A stretch of DNA of 16,508 nucleotides from NCBI GenBank assembly GCA_964247265.1, contig CAXTTS010000055.1, forward strand, positions 1 to 16,508. Direction: 5' to 3'. Made by a program: the position numbers and the translations under genes. Source of the stretch: Alterirhizorhabdus sp964247265 (GTDB taxonomy: Bacteria; Pseudomonadota; Alphaproteobacteria; Sphingomonadales; Sphingomonadaceae). The notes under the pieces were generated by a model. That model was not told the DNA's origin, ran no database searches, and saw only the letters and a program-made list of their open reading frames with translations. Shown here one piece after another: positions 14,307 through 16,508 of the stretch (its first letter is position 1; each line of letters starts with the position of its first letter).

Positions 14307-14941
14307 ATGACGCCGCAACTCCCCGCCCCGATCGCCGACTGGTTCGCCGCGAAAGGCTGGGCGCCTAGGCGCCACCAGCTGGCGATGCTCGATGCCGCGC
14401 AGGCGGGGCGCGATGCGCTGCTCGTCGCGCCCACCGGCGCGGGCAAGACGCTGGCCGGCTTCCTGGCCAGCCTCGTCGATCTGGTGGAGCATCCGACGGA
14501 CACGCTACACACCCTCTACGTCTCGCCGTTGAAGGCGCTGGCGATCGACGTGCAGCGCAACCTGCTGACCCCGATCGAGGAGATGGGGCTGGCGATCCGG
14601 GTCGAGACGCGCACCGGCGACACGCCGTCCGATCGCAAGGCGCGGCAGCGGGTGAAGCCGCCCAACATGCTGCTGACGACGCCCGAATCGCTCAGCCTGC
14701 TGCTCAGCTATCCCGATGCCGCCGGGCTGTTCGCCAACCTGCGCACTATCGTGATCGACGAGGTGCACGCCTTCGCCACCGGCAAGCGCGGCGATCTGCT
14801 CAGCCTGTGCATGGCGCGGCTGACGATGCTCGCCCCGCAGATGCGGCGCGTGGCGCTGTCGGCAACGGTGGCGGACCCGGACGGCTATCGCGGCTGGCTC
14901 TCGTCCGATGGCGACATCGACGCCGTCGCGCTGGTGCAGGG
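14307..14941 (+). CDS. Ligase-associated Lhr-like DEXH helicase, N-terminal part
   Basis: First 212 residues of a large superfamily 2 DNA helicase that acts with the ligase-associated repair proteins. Visible motifs are the Q-like region (WAPRRHQLAMLDA, 18-30), Walker A APTGAGKTLAGF (41-52), motif Ia YVSPLKALAIDVQ (71-83), TTPESLSLLL (124-133), the DEVH box in IVIDEVHAF (148-156) and motif III ALSATVADP (183-191). The ATG at 14307 is taken as start; a GTG one codon earlier is equally possible and there is no good Shine-Dalgarno. The frame remains open to 15020, but after residue 212 (ALVQG) the sequence no longer fits the family. The authentic continuation resumes at 15159. The break is treated as an assembly fault rather than a true pseudogene. 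Confidence 0.9.
14928..14941 (+). repeat. 14-bp direct repeat, copy 1 (chimera breakpoint)
   Basis: GCGCTGGTGCAGGG is identical to 15145-15158. It encodes ALVQG at the point where the helicase reading departs from the family. Confidence 0.9.
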
Positions 14942-15020
14942 GGCGGGCCTGCCCTACCTCCGCACCGCCGCCACCGAGAGCGCGTTCCTCCTCCTGTTCG
15001 ACTCCATCTCCGCCTTCGAC
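14942..15020 (+). other. Foreign segment left of the N run
   Basis: Seventy-nine bases that stay open in the helicase frame (reading AGLPYLRTAATESAFLLL, then FDSISAFD) but do not correspond to any part of an Lhr-like helicase that I recognise. The segment lies between the direct repeat and the N run, so it is probably the extended end of the left contig. I cannot identify its source. Confidence 0.6.
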
Positions 15021-15030
15021 NNNNNNNNNN
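15021..15030. other. Assembly gap (10 Ns)
   Basis: Ten Ns mark a scaffold join of unknown true length. Frames across it are not meaningful: the helicase frame is shifted by one base across the whole interrupted section as written. Confidence 0.99.
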
Positions 15031-15158
15031 GACCTGGGCTGGATCAATGCAATCCGGCCGGGCTCCGCGGCGGAGAACGAGGCGGCGTCGCGCGCCACTT
15101 TCGAGGCGGTGCAGCGGCTGAACCGCTTGGCGGTCCCGACGGTGGCGCTGGTGCAGGG
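15031..15158 (+). other. Enoyl-CoA hydratase-like coding fragment, probably chimeric
   Basis: In the frame that leads into the helicase C-part, this stretch reads DLGWINAIRPGSAAENEAAS, RATFEAVQRLNRLAVPTV and then ALVQG. The ADLxW-type opening, the FxAVQRLxRL helix and PTVALVQG are the pattern of the crotonase (enoyl-CoA hydratase/isomerase) fold just before its conserved GGG loop; the next residues should be AxFGGG. Instead the sequence crosses the 14-bp repeat into helicase sequence. It does not belong to a helicase. Confidence 0.6.
15145..15158 (+). repeat. 14-bp direct repeat, copy 2 (chimera breakpoint)
   Basis: Exact second copy of 14928-14941. It is the last sequence shared by the crotonase-like fragment and the helicase C-terminal part. 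Confidence 0.9.
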
Positions 15159-16508
15159 CGATGCGGGGGCGGAGGCGGAGGTGGCGATCGTCCTGCCGCT
15201 CGGCCGCGTGCCGTGGTCCGGCCATTCCGGCCGCTATGCCGCGCCGCAGGTCATGAAGGAGATCGAGGCGCATCGCACCACCCTCGTCTTCTGCAACACG
15301 CGCAGCCTGGCGGAGCTGATCTTCCAGGATCTGTGGAAGGAGAATGAGCAGCAGCTGCCCATCGGCATCCACCACGGATCGCTGAGCCGCGAGGCGCGGC
15401 GCAAGGTGGAGAGCGCGATGGCCGACGGGCGGCTGCGCGCGCTCGTCTGCACCGCCAGCCTCGATCTGGGGGTGGATTGGGGCGATGTCGATCTCGTCAT
15501 CCAGATGGGCGCGCCCAAGGGATCGTCGCGCCTGCTCCAGCGCATCGGCCGCGCCAATCACCGGCTGGACGAGGCGAGCCAGGCGCTCGTCGTGCCCGGC
15601 AATCGCTTCGAATATCTGGAGGCGCGCGCCGCGCTGGACGCGGTGGACGCGCGCGAGCTCGATCCCGACATCTTCCGCCCCGGCGCGCTCGACGTGCTGG
15701 CGCAGCACATCATGGCGATCGCCTGCGCCGGCCCGTTCGGCGAAGACGACATGCTGGCCGAGATCCGCCGCTCCGCGCCTTATGCCGCATTGTCCGATGA
15801 GCTGTTCGGCCAGGTGCTGCGCTTCATCGAATCGGGTGGCTATGCGCTGAAGGCCTATGATCGCTTCAAGCGCCTCACCCGCGATGCTCCCGCGACAGGC
15901 TCGGGTCAGGCGGTCTGGCGGGTCAGCCACCCGCGCTTCGTCACGCAGCACCGGCTGAACGCGGGGATCATCGTCGAGGCGACGATGCTCAACGTCCGCT
16001 TCCGCAACGGCCGCTCGCTCGGCAAGGTGGAGGAGGGGTTCGCCGCCTCGCTCAGCACCGGCGACACCTTCTTCTTCGCGGGCATCACCTGCGAGGTGGA
16101 GAAGATCGATACCGAGGATCTGATCGTCCACGCCTCGCGCAAGCCGGCGCGCATCCCGACCTATGGCGGATCGCGGATGCCGATTTCGACCAACCTGGCC
16201 GACCGGGTGCGCGTTTTCCTGCACGATCGCACGCAGTGGCACCGCTTCCCCGATGATGTGCGCGAGTGGCTGGAGATGCAGGATCGCCGGTCCGTCCTGC
16301 CCGATCCGCGCCAGCTTCTGGTCGAGACGTTCCCGCGCGAGGGGCGACATTATATGGTCGCTTACTGTTTCGAGGGCTGGAACGCGCAACAGTCGCTCGG
16401 AATGCTGCTGACGCGGCGGATGGAGACGCAGGGGCTCCAGCCGATCGGCTTCGTCGCCAGCGACTATGCCGTCGCCTGCTTCTCGCTGAAGCCCGTCACC
16501 GATCCGGC
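15145..16508 (+). CDS. Ligase-associated Lhr-like DEXH helicase, C-terminal part (runs off right edge)
   Basis: Continuation of the helicase begun at 14307. After ALVQG it reads DAGAEAEVAIVLPLGRVPWS and then GHSGRYAAPQVM, as expected for the family. Motif IV is TTLVFCNTRSLAELIF, followed by HHGSLSREARRKVE. Motif V is CTASLDLGVDWGDVDLVI, and motif VI is LLQRIGRANHR with the arginine finger region. From about 15900 it enters the Lhr-type accessory region (FRNGRSLGKVEEGFAASL), with no stop before 16508. Joining 14307-14941 to 15159-16508 gives one open frame, so the gene is probably intact in the organism. Neither a ligase nor the phosphoesterase gene pdeM is seen; either could lie to the right. 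Confidence 0.9.

Noticed and set aside
14942..15158. Intein or small mobile insertion in the helicase gene
   Set aside because: It is too short, lacks splicing or transposition motifs, contains an N run and a crotonase-like fragment, and is bounded by a repeat typical of a chimeric join.
14800..16389. Long minus-strand open frame opposite the helicase, crossing the N run
   Set aside because: It is a shadow of helicase motifs V and VI and it also crosses the assembly gap.

Overview
The window reads as a piece of an alphaproteobacterial chromosome, most likely a Sphingomonas-type sphingomonad. The sequence is GC-rich throughout, genes are tightly packed, and several proteins have a sphingomonad look (photolyase, CFA-type methyltransferase, PurF followed by an SDR, a MerR regulator with a long acyl-CoA dehydrogenase). 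This placement rests on recalled family resemblance, not on a search. A run of ten Ns at 15021-15030 shows it is a draft assembly or a metagenome-derived scaffold.

Layout. (1) 1-3181, plus strand: the end of a secreted, Spy/CpxP-like small protein, then a DNA photolyase 3 bp on, then a cyclopropane-fatty-acid-synthase family methyltransferase. Photolyase plus Cfa is the pairing known from the singlet-oxygen (RpoE/ChrR-type) response of alphaproteobacteria. (2) 3368-5577, minus strand: purF and a short-chain dehydrogenase 5 bp behind it. (3) 5744-6109, plus strand: hisI, divergent from purF. (4) 6146-8891, plus strand: a LiuR-like operator, a MerR regulator, a 597-residue acyl-CoA dehydrogenase, and a small exported protein that seems to start at a CTG codon overlapping the dehydrogenase stop. 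(5) 11991-8920, minus strand: an arylesterase/perhydrolase-type alpha/beta hydrolase, an MFS transporter, and cysK overlapping the transporter by 4 bp. (6) 12266-13048, plus strand: a phytanoyl-CoA-dioxygenase-like protein with a TTG start. (7) 13195-16508: two members of the ligase-associated DNA repair set, an MBL-fold exonuclease (minus) and an Lhr-like DEXH helicase (plus, running off the right edge). They are divergent and have no ligase between them.

The most important thing for a user is that the helicase gene is broken by what looks like an assembly error. A 14-bp direct repeat (14928-14941 and 15145-15158) brackets about 217 bp that do not belong to the helicase. This stretch contains the N run, a fragment reading like an enoyl-CoA hydratase and a short unrecognised coding stretch. 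Deleting one repeat copy and the intervening sequence restores a continuous helicase reading frame.

I found no CRISPR array, insertion sequence, prophage, rRNA or tRNA. No gap between genes exceeds 300 bp. I see no convincing novel multi-gene system. The observations worth following are the broken helicase, the CTG start, the substituted active-site residues in the Cfa protein, the LiuR-type operator, and the split ligase-associated repair genes.
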